Shown here piece by piece: positions 53,939 to 62,398 of a stretch of 64,000 nucleotides of DNA (positions within the stretch are counted from its first letter, which is position 1; every line of letters starts with the position of its first letter). Where the stretch lies: assembly GCA_014650415.1 (NCBI GenBank), contig BMUX01000014.1, positions 169,811 to 233,810 on the forward strand, written 5' to 3'. Source of the stretch: Streptomyces spiroverticillatus. Its GTDB lineage: Bacteria > Actinomycetota > Actinomycetes > Streptomycetales > Streptomycetaceae. A program made the translations under genes and the position numbers. Under the pieces are notes generated by a model, which was not told where the DNA came from, ran no database searches, and saw nothing but the letters and a program-made list of their open reading frames with translations.

Positions 53939-54061
53939 GGCTTCACCGTACGAATCCACAGCCCCCGAAAGGGCCCGGGAGACCTTACGAAACACGGACG
54001 TCGAGCCGCCCGGGCGCGCGCGGGAGTCCGCCCGGGGCCTCCGGGTGGGAGGCTTGAGGGC

Positions 54062-54778
54062 ATGCAGAACGCACCGCGAGACCCGGCCGGAACGCAGCGG
54101 GTGCTGGTCGTGGACGACGACCCGACCGTCGCCGAGGTGGTCACGGGTTACCTGGAGCGCGCCGGTTTCACCGTGGCCGTGGCCGCCGACGGGCCCGGCG
54201 CACTCGACGCGGCCCGCCGGAACTGGCCCGACCTGGTGGTCCTCGACCTGATGCTGCCCGGCATGGACGGCCTTCAGGTCTGCCGCACGCTCCGGGCCAC
54301 CGGCCCCGTACCCGTGATCATGCTGACCGCGCGCAGCGGCGAGGAGGAACGCATCCTCGGCCTCGAAGTCGGCGCCGACGACTACGTGACGAAGCCGTTC
54401 AGCCCGCGCGAACTCGTGCTGCGGGTCGCCTCGGTGCTGCGCCGGGCCGCCGTCGCACCGCAGCCCGGACCTCCACTGCGGTCCTCGGGGCTCGAAGTCG
54501 ACGCGGCGGCCCGGCGCGCCGCCAAGGACGGGGTCGAACTCGCCCTCACCCTGCGGGAGTTCGACCTGCTGGTGCACTTCCTGCGGCATCCCGGGCAGGT
54601 CCGCAGCCGGGAGGAGCTGATGCAGGAGGTCTGGGGCTGGGAGTTCGGCGACCTCTCCACCGTCACCGTCCACGTGCGGCGGCTGCGGAGCAAGATCGAG
54701 GACGATCCCGCCCGGCCCCGCCTCATCCAGACCGTCTGGGGCGCCGGGTACCGCTTCGACCCGTCGGCCGACGACTGA
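54062..54778 (+). CDS. OmpR-type response regulator
   Basis: The product is 238 residues. The receiver (residues 12-125) has the acidic pair at 18-20, phosphoacceptor Asp at 62 (LVVLDLMLPGMDG), and Lys at 111 (YVTKPFSP). The DNA-binding winged helix (residues about 140-235) shows LTLREFDLLVHFLRHPGQVR and VTVHVRRLRSKIEDDP. It is the partner of the histidine kinase 67 bp downstream. Confidence 0.95.
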   Translation: MQNAPRDPAGTQRVLVVDDDPTVAEVVTGYLERAGFTVAVAADGPGALDAARRNWPDLVVLDLMLPGMDGLQVCRTLRATGPVPVIMLTARSGEEERILGLEVGADDYVTKPFSPRELVLRVASVLRRAAVAPQPGPPLRSSGLEVDAAARRAAKDGVELALTLREFDLLVHFLRHPGQVRSREELMQEVWGWEFGDLSTVTVHVRRLRSKIEDDPARPRLIQTVWGAGYRFDPSADD

Positions 54779-54845
54779 GCGACCCGTCCGGCCCTAGCCA
54801 CTGGGGAACCGCCCCGAGCCACCGCGAACGGAGGACTGACGACCG

Positions 54846-55958
54846 TTGCAAGACATCCTGCTGATCGCCCTGTACGCCTTCCTGGGCGCGGCCCTTGCCG
54901 GACTGCTGGGCCACGGCGTCCTGCACCTGCTGCGCCGCCGCTCGATCGCCGTGTCGCTCGGTGTCGTCGCCGCCGTCGCGGTCATCGCGATGCTGGCGGG
55001 CACGCTCGCCGTGGCTCAGGCGATGTTCCTGTCCGACCACGACCTGTACGTGGTCACCCTGGTCGTCGCCGTGGCCGCCGTCGTGTCCCTGGTCACCGCG
55101 CTGCTGCTCGGCCGGCGACTGGTCGTCGGCACGCAGCGGCTGGCCCTGGCCGCGCGGGAGTTCGGTGACGGCGGCACCTTCGCCGCACCCTCGGACCCCG
55201 TACCCGCCGAACTGGCGGCGCTCAGCGGTGAGTTGGCCTCGACCAGCGCCCGGCTGGCCGCGTCCCGGCAGCGCGAACGCGCCCTGGAGGCGTCCCGCCG
55301 CGAACTGGTCGCCTGGATCTCGCACGACCTGCGCACCCCGCTGGCCGGACTGCGCGCCATGTCCGAGGCCCTGGAGGACGGAGTGGCGCCCGACACCGCC
55401 CGCTACCACCGGCAGATCCGCACCGAGGTCGACCGGCTCAACACCATGGTCGGCGACCTCTTCGAGCTCTCCCGCATCCACGCCGGGGCACTCGCCCTCG
55501 TACCGGCCCGCATGTCGACCCACGACCTCGTCGGCGACGTGCTCGACGGGGCCGACCCGCTGGCCAGGGAGCACGGCGTCCGCCTGGTCGGGGACCGGGT
55601 GGCGGCGGTGCCGGTGGAGGTGGACGGCAAGGAGATGACCAGGGTCCTGGTCAACCTCCTGGTCAACGCGATCCGCCACACGCCCCCCGACGGCACGGTG
55701 GCGGTGGCCGCCGAGCAGCGGGCGGACTGTGTGGTGCTGTCCGTCACCGACGGGTGCGGCGGCATTCCGGCCGAGGACCTGTCGCGCGTGTTCGACACCG
55801 GCTGGCGCGGCTCCGAAGCCCGTACGCCTCCGGCGGGGGCGGGCCTCGGGCTGGCCATCGTGCGCGGGATCGTGGAGGCGCACGCGGGCCGCGCGGAGGT
55901 GCGCAACGTGCCGGGCGGCTGCTGCTTCGAGGTCATCCTCCCGACGACTGCCACGTAA
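54846..55958 (+). CDS. sensor histidine kinase
   Basis: The product is 370 residues, starting at TTG 54846 with GGAGG about ten bases before it. Two or three helices (residues 4-88) precede a short HAMP-like linker. The HisKA helix has LVAWISHDLRTPLAGLRAMS with His 160. The ATPase part shows NLLVNAIRHTPPDG (N box), DGCGGIPAEDLSRVFD (G1) and GAGLGLAIVRGIVEAH (G2). With only about 20 residues outside between helices 1 and 2, it likely senses a signal within the membrane. The gene pair stands beside a broken GT2 gene. Confidence 0.93.
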   Translation: MQDILLIALYAFLGAALAGLLGHGVLHLLRRRSIAVSLGVVAAVAVIAMLAGTLAVAQAMFLSDHDLYVVTLVVAVAAVVSLVTALLLGRRLVVGTQRLALAAREFGDGGTFAAPSDPVPAELAALSGELASTSARLAASRQRERALEASRRELVAWISHDLRTPLAGLRAMSEALEDGVAPDTARYHRQIRTEVDRLNTMVGDLFELSRIHAGALALVPARMSTHDLVGDVLDGADPLAREHGVRLVGDRVAAVPVEVDGKEMTRVLVNLLVNAIRHTPPDGTVAVAAEQRADCVVLSVTDGCGGIPAEDLSRVFDTGWRGSEARTPPAGAGLGLAIVRGIVEAHAGRAEVRNVPGGCCFEVILPTTAT

Positions 55959-56178
55959 CGGGATACGGACCACATTCCGTTACGCTGCGGCAGCCCCGCA
56001 ACGGGGAACGGACCGCGCCTGCTGCGACAGGCGCACGACCCTACCCTCCGCCCCAGTCCCCGCCCCAGTCCCCGTGCAGCCCGCTGCGGGCGAACGGGCC
56101 TTCATCAGGGGCGGAAAGCTGTTCATCGTGAGTACGCGTACTCATGCACAGCACGGCCCGGCCCGGCACCCTGCCGCT

Positions 56179-56575
56179 ATGACGAACGCCCCTGCGAAGC
56201 CGAATCCCTGGCGTCCCTGGTCACGCCCAATCCGTTGGGGAGTGGACCTTGCCTTCGCGCTTCCCCTGTTCCTGCTGGGCACCGCCTGGCTCGTGCTGGA
56301 CTGGGTGTTCGGCCTTCGGCATGGAAGCGTGGGCAGCACAAGGCGACCAGGTCCGGATCGACGCGGCTGACCTCGCGCACAGAGGCCGGGTGCAGGTGTT
56401 GTTGATCGCCGCACTCGTCATCGCGGCGCTCGCGGGCGCTTTCCGTGCCCGCTGCACAGTGGTCGCACATCTCCTGGTGGCTCTCCTGGCCGGCGGAGTG
56501 CTGGTGATCACCCAACACCAGTGGGAGAGCAGCCACACCCCGCCCGGGTGCATCCGCTATGCCCCGAACTGTTGA
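56179..56575 (+). pseudogene. frameshifted small membrane protein
   Basis: The first frame from ATG 56179 reads WRPWSRPIRWGVDLAFALPL and FLLGTAWLVLDWVFGL, then runs off. From about 56318 a second frame continues the same protein: GMEAWAAQGDQVRIDAADLA, VLLIAALVIAALAGAF, HLLVALLAGGVLVITQHQ, and a C-terminal CIRYAPNC. The join lies at 56310-56322. As one chain it would be about 130 residues with three helices. I cannot rule out a sequencing error as the cause. Confidence 0.6.
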
Positions 56576-56807
56576 GACAGCCGGTTCGGCTGGGGGTGCC
56601 GTCGCACAACAGCGCTGTCTTGTCGGACTTCGCAGTCGTCGGTGTCAGCCCCGGGCCCTCCGCGATGCGCGCCGCCGTGTCGGCGGGCCTCGGTCGGCGA
56701 AGGCACCGGGGCGCCGTCGCCGTCGCCGTACAGGAACCGTTTCTGGGGCAGTCTGACGGACTCCCCGTGACGGCGTGGTGTGGCCGGAACGGGTGGAGGC
56801 AAGGCGA

Positions 56808-58343
56808 TTACCGGTTGCGTCGCGGGCTGGGTTGGAGGAGCTGGTCGACGGGGGCGAAGTCGTCGGTGAGTGGTTGGGCGTCGCCGATCCAGGAGGTGAG
56901 GGCGGCACCCGTGGTGATCCTCCAGCCCGTTTGCCGGGTGTCGAGTGCTTTCTGGGTCGCGCGGAGGTCGATGGGGCGGTGGGAGTCGGAGGCGAGCGCC
57001 ACGAAGTTGCCCCCGGTTCGGGTGCTGGTCGAGTCGGTGCCGATGTCGGCGGGCTTGCCGATGAGGGCGACGTGCTGGAACGTCTTGCGGAGGGTGGCTA
57101 CTTCGGCTCGGGCGAAGGCCAGGTCGCCGTGGTCGATGAGGTTGGCGACGTAGAGACCGTCCGGGGTCAGTACGCGCCGTACGTCGGCCATCGCTTCGAC
57201 CGTGGTGAGGTGCCAGGGCACGCTGACTCCTCCGTAGGCGTCGCCGACGATGAGGTCACGGCTGCCCGGGTCCAGTCGGCGAAGGCCCAGCCTGGCGTCC
57301 TCGACGCGTACTTCGGTACGAGGATCCGGCCTCCCGAGCCGGGTGCGGTCGACGTGCACGACCCCGCTGTCGATTTCGGACACCACATTGCGTGTCCCGG
57401 GCCGTGTGGCGGCGAGGTAGCGGGGAAACGTGAGCCCGCCGCCGCCCAGATGGTGGACGGTGAGGGGCCTGCGCGGGGGAAAGGCGGCGTCAACTGCTGA
57501 CGCGATCGCCCGTACGTAGGTGAATTCCAGGTGGGTGGGGTCGGCGAGGTCGACGTAGGAGTGCCGAATGCCGTCCAGGACGAGGGTGCGGCCGCTGTCG
57601 CGGTCGGGGTCCGCGACGACTCGTACGCAGTGGTAGCGGGTCTCCGTGTCGCAGTCATCGGGCACGACCGTGGTCACCAGTCCCCCGGCGACGACCGTGA
57701 GGGCCAGGGCTGGAGTACCGGTCCAGCCCCGCGTGCGCCACCCGACCAGCGCCGAGCCGAGCAGCAACAGCGCTCCGAGGCCGATCAGGATCCCGCTGAC
57801 GGGCCATCGGGACACGAACACGAAGCCGGTGAGAACGGTGCCGACGATGGAGCCGGCGGTGCCAACGCCGGACAGGCGGCCGACCACTGTTCCGGTCTCG
57901 GCGAGGCTGGTGAGGCGCAGCTTGGTCACGAGGGGTGTCACCGCGGCGAGCAGCGCGCCCGGCACGAGGATGGTCAGCGCCGCGAGCAGAAGGAGCAGCA
58001 CCGGCGCCCACTCGGCAGCGGCGCGCAGCGCGGCGGGCGTGAACGCCACGACCGCGCCCGACACCCCGAGCGCGGGAGCGATGAGGAGGCGTGGTTCGAT
58101 CCGGTCGGCGAGGAGCCCGCCCAGCCAGGAGCCGAGGGCGATGGCGGTGAGGGCGATCCCGATCACCATCGTGCTGGTCTCCAGGGTGAGACCGAGGTAC
58201 GGGGCCAGGAGTCTCAGGGCGACGATCTCGACCACCAGGACCGCGGCCGCGGAGCCGAACACGAGCGCGGCGGCCGTGCGGGGTCCCAGAGCGGGGGTGC
58301 GGGGCGTGCTCTTCGCGGAGGGCGGGGAGGGCGGGCTCGTCAC
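56808..58343 (-). CDS. membrane protein with spermidine synthase-like domain
   Basis: The product is about 511 residues. Residues about 20-220 are some seven or eight membrane helices (MFS-like half). Residues about 240-500 form a methyltransferase-fold, spermidine-synthase-like domain: VHHLGGGGLTFPRYLAATRP, SEIDSGVVHV, DLIVGDAYGG. The propylamine-transfer enzymes share this fold, and the DAYGG site carries the reactive Asp. Whether it makes a polyamine is not known; such fused proteins occur widely in actinobacteria with an unsure role. The start is unclear (GTG 58343 or ATG 58376); neither has a clear ribosome site. Confidence 0.8.
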   Translation of the reverse strand: MTSPPSPPSAKSTPRTPALGPRTAAALVFGSAAAVLVVEIVALRLLAPYLGLTLETSTMVIGIALTAIALGSWLGGLLADRIEPRLLIAPALGVSGAVVAFTPAALRAAAEWAPVLLLLLAALTILVPGALLAAVTPLVTKLRLTSLAETGTVVGRLSGVGTAGSIVGTVLTGFVFVSRWPVSGILIGLGALLLLGSALVGWRTRGWTGTPALALTVVAGGLVTTVVPDDCDTETRYHCVRVVADPDRDSGRTLVLDGIRHSYVDLADPTHLEFTYVRAIASAVDAAFPPRRPLTVHHLGGGGLTFPRYLAATRPGTRNVVSEIDSGVVHVDRTRLGRPDPRTEVRVEDARLGLRRLDPGSRDLIVGDAYGGVSVPWHLTTVEAMADVRRVLTPDGLYVANLIDHGDLAFARAEVATLRKTFQHVALIGKPADIGTDSTSTRTGGNFVALASDSHRPIDLRATQKALDTRQTGWRITTGAALTSWIGDAQPLTDDFAPVDQLLQPSPRRNR

Positions 58344-58489
58344 GGGCGAGGTCCATTTCCGTTGGCAGGCAGGCAAGTTGGCGCTCCCGGAGGCGGGTGC
58401 TGTGCCCGCCTCCGGTCGTCGCTCACCAGCCTCCCAGCGGGTACGACGTCACGAACCCCGAATGCCGACAGCGGCCGGCACCTTCACCT

Positions 58490-58999
58490 TCACTCCGTTC
58501 GGGTGTGGCGCAGGAGGACTACTCGGGAGTCGAAGGTGCGGGTTTCCGCGAGGGTGAGGTGGATGCGCTGTTGAGGGGTGCGGAAGACCGGTGTGCCGCC
58601 GCCGAGCACGACCGGGTGGACGAAGATCTGGTACTCGCCGATCAGGCCGTGTTCGGTGAGGTGGGCGGCGAGCGAGGAGCCGCCGAACAGCAGCAGGCGG
58701 GCGCCGCTGTTCTTCAGGGCGGTGAGTTCCTTGATGACGTCGGTGTTGATGACGCGGGTGTTCCAGTCCGCTTTTTCCAGGGTGGTGGAGACCACGACTT
58801 TGCGGTGGGCCCGCCAGACCGGGGCGAAGGCCAAGTCGTGGTCGTGGGTGGAGTGTTCCTCGGCGTGCGGCCAGTAGCCGGACATGATGTCCAAGACTTT
58901 GCGGCCGTAGAGGAAGATGTCGGCTTCCGCGGTGAGGGCCTGGGAGTAGGCGGAGAGTTCGGTGTCCATGACGGGCCAGTCGAACTCGAGTTCACCCAT
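58490..58999 (-). CDS. DHFR/RibD-like reductase, short N-terminus
   Basis: The product is 169 residues from ATG 58999, which has AAGGGAGG immediately upstream. It matches the RibD C-terminal/dihydrofolate-reductase-like family: ADIFLYGRKVLDIMSGYWPH, KVVVSTTLEKADWNTRVINT, ARLLLFGGSSLAAHLTEHGL, IFVHPVVLGGGTPVF. Most members begin with a strand like YY-(x)n-LDGYIAGPDG about 15-20 residues before the point where this one begins (GELEFDWPV). The start here thus skips the first strand. The strong ribosome site suggests a working gene, and the paired operators before it suggest regulation. Confidence 0.8.
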   Translation of the reverse strand: MGELEFDWPVMDTELSAYSQALTAEADIFLYGRKVLDIMSGYWPHAEEHSTHDHDLAFAPVWRAHRKVVVSTTLEKADWNTRVINTDVIKELTALKNSGARLLLFGGSSLAAHLTEHGLIGEYQIFVHPVVLGGGTPVFRTPQQRIHLTLAETRTFDSRVVLLRHTRTE

Positions 59000-59011
59000 G
59001 CCTCCCTTGAC

Positions 59012-59062
59012 GGCTAACACCAGTAGCCGTAATTTGACGCCCCAAGGCTAACAGCGTTAGCC
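59012..59062. promoter_or_regulatory. paired TetR-type operators
   Basis: GGCTAAC-agc-GTTAGCC (59046-59062) is a perfect inverted repeat, and GGCTAAC-acc-AGTAGCC (59012-59028) is a near copy, 34 bases apart centre to centre. They lie 13-63 bases before the reductase start and so should cover its promoter. Short symmetric sites with a three-base gap are usual for TetR-family dimers. No regulator gene is next to them in this window. Confidence 0.65.
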
Positions 59063-59094
59063 ACGTTGATCATTCGAGAAGTGAAAGGGCTGCG

Positions 59095-59235
59095 GTGGGC
59101 GCTGCCATAGCCGAATCCACAAACACTTTCCCGACAAGGCCGTCCACGGCTTTGGCCCAGGCAGCCTTCATCTCCCTGCCTTTGCTCCTGCTCCAGATCG
59201 CCACACTCGGCGCCACGCTCACACGCCTGCCCTGA
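59095..59235 (+). other. possible C-terminal membrane fragment
   Basis: From GTG 59095 a 46-residue frame reads AIAESTNTFPTRPSTALAQA, then AFISLPLLLLQIATLGATLT, ending in RLP. The hydrophobic end is like the last helix of a transporter. Without an upstream part it is either a fragment or a small membrane peptide. The remaining bases up to 59341 hold no other gene. Confidence 0.3.
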
Positions 59236-59341
59236 ACGCTCGCTCGACCGGACGAGCACATGGACAAGGGGCACCGGCAGGAAGGCGCCCGGCGCATGCC
59301 TCGCGAGCAGTCCCCTTCACCAAGCCCACTACGGAGCGACC

Positions 59342-60265
59342 ATGGATCTCGCGTACCTGCCCAGCCCATCGACCGGGGTGTGGCACCTCGGCCCGGTGCC
59401 GTTGAGGGCGTACGCCTTCTGCATCATCCTCGGCGTGTTCTTAGCCGTCTGGCTCGGCAACCGGCGCTGGGTCGCACGGGGCGGCAAGCAGGGCGTCATC
59501 GCGGACGTCACCCTCTGGGCAGTGCCGTTCGGCCTCGTCGGCGGACGGCTCTACCACGTACTCACCAGCCCCGACGCGTACTTCGGCGACCACGGCGAGC
59601 CGATCCGGGCCCTGTACATGTGGGAGGGCGGGCTCGGCATCTGGGGTGCCATCGCCCTGGGCGGCCTCGGCGCGTGGATCGGCTGCCGCCGCCACCGCAT
59701 CCCCTTCCCCGCCTTCGCGGACACCGTCGCCCCGGGCATCGTGCTGGCCCAGGCGATCGGCCGCTTCGGCAACTGGTTCAACCAGGAACTCTACGGCCGC
59801 CCCACCACTCTCCCCTGGGGCCTGGAAATCGACCGCACACACCGCCCGCCCGGCCTGCTCGACACCGCGACCTACCACCCCACCTTCCTCTACGAGGCCC
59901 TCTGGAACCTCGCCGTCGCCGCACTCGTCCTCTGGGCAGCAAAGAGGTTCCCGCTCGGCCACGGCAGGACCTTCGCCCTGTACGTCGCCGCCTACACCGT
60001 CGGCCGGTTCTGGACCGAGTACCTGCGCATCGACGAATCCCACACCTTCCTCGGACTGCGCCTGAACAACTGGACCTCCGCCCTGGTCTTCCTCGGTGCC
60101 GTCGCCTGCCTCGTCGTATCGGCCCGCCGCCACCCCGGCATCGAGGACGTGGCGCAGCCCCAGCACGAGGGCGGAACCGGGAGAGGCGACAAGTCTCGTA
60201 ACGCCATGACGACTTCAAACGTCGACATGTCCACCAACACCCCGGCCAGGGCGAATGCCGACTGA
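59342..60265 (+). CDS. lgt: prolipoprotein diacylglyceryl transferase (additional copy)
   Basis: The product is 307 residues. Seven helices and the Lgt signature are present: RAYAFCIILGVFLAVWLGNR at the start, the GGRLYHVLTS segment with His, IGRFGNWFNQELYGRPT with the conserved GN-N-E residues, and YAAYT-like LYVAAYTVGRFWTEYLRID. The enzyme adds diacylglycerol to the lipobox Cys of lipoproteins. In Streptomyces the main lgt usually lies in the trp region; neighbours here are unrelated, so this is probably a second copy. The C-terminal 30 residues are polar and poorly conserved. The ATG has a weak ribosome site. Confidence 0.93.
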   Translation: MDLAYLPSPSTGVWHLGPVPLRAYAFCIILGVFLAVWLGNRRWVARGGKQGVIADVTLWAVPFGLVGGRLYHVLTSPDAYFGDHGEPIRALYMWEGGLGIWGAIALGGLGAWIGCRRHRIPFPAFADTVAPGIVLAQAIGRFGNWFNQELYGRPTTLPWGLEIDRTHRPPGLLDTATYHPTFLYEALWNLAVAALVLWAAKRFPLGHGRTFALYVAAYTVGRFWTEYLRIDESHTFLGLRLNNWTSALVFLGAVACLVVSARRHPGIEDVAQPQHEGGTGRGDKSRNAMTTSNVDMSTNTPARANAD

Positions 60266-60362
60266 CGGCCTGAACGAATTCACTCCAGGTGAGCCCCAAC
60301 CACTCAGCGCCCCACCTCAAGCCGGATTTCGGCCACCGTCTCCCCGCAAGGAGTGTGAACGC

Positions 60363-60782
60363 ATGACATCCCCAACGCACCTCAGGGCCAACCGGAGTTC
60401 GGCCTCGGGCCCGGTCCGTGGCGCTTGGGCCGTGCTCGCCGTGTTTCTGCTGGCGTGGACCGTGTTGGAGATGGTCAACCACGGCGGCGGGACGATTCCG
60501 CTGGGCATTGCGGGCTTCATCGCTCCCTGTCTGACACGGTTCTTCGGACCGGCGGGGCCGCACGAACCCGGGCAGCTTCCACGCGGCAGGGTACCCGCCT
60601 ACAATCTCGTCCACCGGCCGATCGGCCCAGTTCTGGTGCTCGTCGTCGTCCCCTTCCTGCCGGGCGACGGGCCTGGTGCCAACGTCGGGCTCTTCACCTT
60701 CGGGCTTGCCTGGCTGCTGCACATCGCCGCTGATCGGGCGCTCGGGCACGGACTACGCACCGCCGACGGCCGGCAGCGCTGA
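60363..60782 (+). CDS. small membrane protein, DUF4260-like
   Basis: The product is 139 residues. Four helices are seen; VPAYNLVHRPIGPVLVLVVV and GLAWLLHIAADRALGHGLRT match the DUF4260 pattern of YN-x-x-H and H-x-x-x-D-R-x-LG-x-G. The function is unknown. AAGGAG stands nine bases before the ATG. It follows lgt by 97 bp. Confidence 0.75.
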   Translation: MTSPTHLRANRSSASGPVRGAWAVLAVFLLAWTVLEMVNHGGGTIPLGIAGFIAPCLTRFFGPAGPHEPGQLPRGRVPAYNLVHRPIGPVLVLVVVPFLPGDGPGANVGLFTFGLAWLLHIAADRALGHGLRTADGRQR

Positions 60783-61056
60783 GCGTCGGCATCCGCACCA
60801 CGGGTACGAGAGCAGCGGTGCCGCACCCCCCTGCGCGCCTTGCCGGAGGACCCCGGCTTCCGTTGGTACCGCAGGCCGACGTCGTCCGGCCCGGCGAACG
60901 GGGCTGTCCACGACAGGCTCCGGCACCGTCATCACACCAGCCCCACCAAGAGCGCTCCACGAGGTGATCTGAGGCTTGGCCGTCTTTCAACTCCCGCTCA
61001 GTGGCGACTCCCATGCGGGGTCATGTCGGGATCTGTTCGTGAGGTGGGCGATGTGG
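60783..61056. other. intergenic, no supported gene
   Basis: These 274 bases lie between the DUF4260-like gene and the convergent acyl-CoA dehydrogenase. No terminator with a long stem and no gene is seen. Confidence 0.35.
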
Positions 61057-62235
61057 TCAGACGATGCGGGCGGCCCGTTCGGGGCGGTCGAGGAGGGACT
61101 TTCCGTACGTCTCGTTGGCGACCGCCGGGGAGGCGTTCACGTGACGGGCGGCCATGTTCACGTCGCGCCAGATCCGCTGGAAGGGGCTGGAGTCGGCGAA
61201 GCCGCCCGCGCCGTGCGCCGTGGCCAACTGGGTGACGGCGTCGACGACTTCCACCACAGCCCGGCACACCAGAGCCCGCATGCGGGCCCGGTCCCCGAAG
61301 CCCGGGCCCTTGCCGCTCCCGGCCGCCGCGTCGAGTTCGTCGGCGACGCGCAGGGCGAGGGCCTCTGCGGTGTCGATGCGTACGGCAGCCTCCGCGACCT
61401 GCTGCTGGAAGGCGACCGACTCCGCCTGGGTGGCGTAGTGGGTGCCCAGGACCGGCTTGGCCGGTGCGTGCTCCAGGACGTGGGCGAGGGCGGCGCGGCC
61501 CATCCCGAGCTGCGGGGCGATCTGGGCCAGCAGGAGGTAGGGCATCAACGGCGCCCCGGCATCCTGGTCGAGCGGGCCGACCAACTCCCGTACAGGAACA
61601 ACCCGGTCATGCGGCAGGAAGAGGTCGGCCGCCGTGGCGGTGGCGCTCGCGGTGCCGCGCATGCCCAGCACGTGCCAGTTGTCCTCGAAGGCCAGGCCGT
61701 CGCCGGGGATCGCGCACAGGGCCTGGTCGACGGGGCGACCCGCGTCGTCTGTGGTCATCGCGCCCAGCATGACGTGGGTGGAGAGCGGGCCGCCGGAGTT
61801 GTACGGCCAGCGGCCGGTGACCCGCCACCCGCCGGGGACCGGCCGGGCCTGGGCGCTCGGTGAGAGGACCCCGGTGATCCTGGCCTCCGGGCCCGCGAGG
61901 AGAGCGCTGCGCGCGGGCTCCGGGAACTGTGCGGCCAGCCAGATACCGACGGTGATGTGCGAGGTCACCCAGGCCGCCGACCCGTCGCCCTCGGCGAGCG
62001 CGGCCACCACCTCGACCAAGGTGCGGGCGCCGGTCTCCAGCCCGCCGTAGCGTTCCGGCAGCCAGAGCCGGAACATCCCCGCCTCGGACAGAGCCTTCAC
62101 GACCGGCTCGGTGAGCTGCCGTGCGGCCTCGCACTCAGGTGCCCGCTCGCGCAGCAACGGGCGCAGCGCGAGGGCCCGTTGCAGCGCGTCGGCGCTCTTG
62201 ATCACGGTCTCGGATGCTGCAACGCTGGCGTTCAT
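61057..62235 (-). CDS. acyl-CoA dehydrogenase-like flavoenzyme
   Basis: The product is 392 residues. It has ALSEAGMFRLWLPERYGGLE, AEGDGSAAWVTSHITVGIWL, VTGRWPYNSGGPLSTHVMLG and WHVLGMRGTASATATAADLF, the pattern of the acyl-CoA dehydrogenase fold, especially the HsaA/DszC-like monooxygenases and hydroxylases that use reduced flavin. The usual catalytic Glu of true dehydrogenases is not evident, so an oxygenase role is possible. It is divergent from an acyl-CoA ligase with only 55 bp between the starts, so the two probably act on the same acid. Confidence 0.85.
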   Translation of the reverse strand: MNASVAASETVIKSADALQRALALRPLLRERAPECEAARQLTEPVVKALSEAGMFRLWLPERYGGLETGARTLVEVVAALAEGDGSAAWVTSHITVGIWLAAQFPEPARSALLAGPEARITGVLSPSAQARPVPGGWRVTGRWPYNSGGPLSTHVMLGAMTTDDAGRPVDQALCAIPGDGLAFEDNWHVLGMRGTASATATAADLFLPHDRVVPVRELVGPLDQDAGAPLMPYLLLAQIAPQLGMGRAALAHVLEHAPAKPVLGTHYATQAESVAFQQQVAEAAVRIDTAEALALRVADELDAAAGSGKGPGFGDRARMRALVCRAVVEVVDAVTQLATAHGAGGFADSSPFQRIWRDVNMAARHVNASPAVANETYGKSLLDRPERAARIV

Positions 62236-62290
62236 CCGCCCACGATGCGCCCTGTCATGATCGACGTCAATTGTGCAAGGAGCCCGCCCC

Positions 62291-62386
62291 ATGGGAACCC
62301 CACAGGGCCTGCCCCGCCCCCTGGACTTCGCCCGAGTGCGGCCACCGGCGGCCGTCGCGGAGCGCTACCACGCGCACGGGACCTGA
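62291..62386 (+). other. ligase N-terminal codons ending in in-frame TGA
   Basis: AAGGAG eight bases before ATG 62291 makes this the best start of the region. The 31 codons read MGTPQGLPRPLDFARVRPPA, then AVAERYHAHGT, and stop at TGA (62384-62386). After the TGA the same frame continues without break into VADDLRALAAADPDRPAF of the ligase. In related AMP-binding enzymes, as I recall, a Trp (TGG) stands where the TGA is, so one G-to-A change may explain it. Confidence 0.6.
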
Positions 62387-62398
62387 CGCGGTACGACC

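Noticed and set aside
56576..56807. Possible extra gene between the frameshifted membrane gene and the spermidine-synthase-like gene
   Set aside because: Frames on both strands are short, Arg/Pro-rich and lack ribosome sites.
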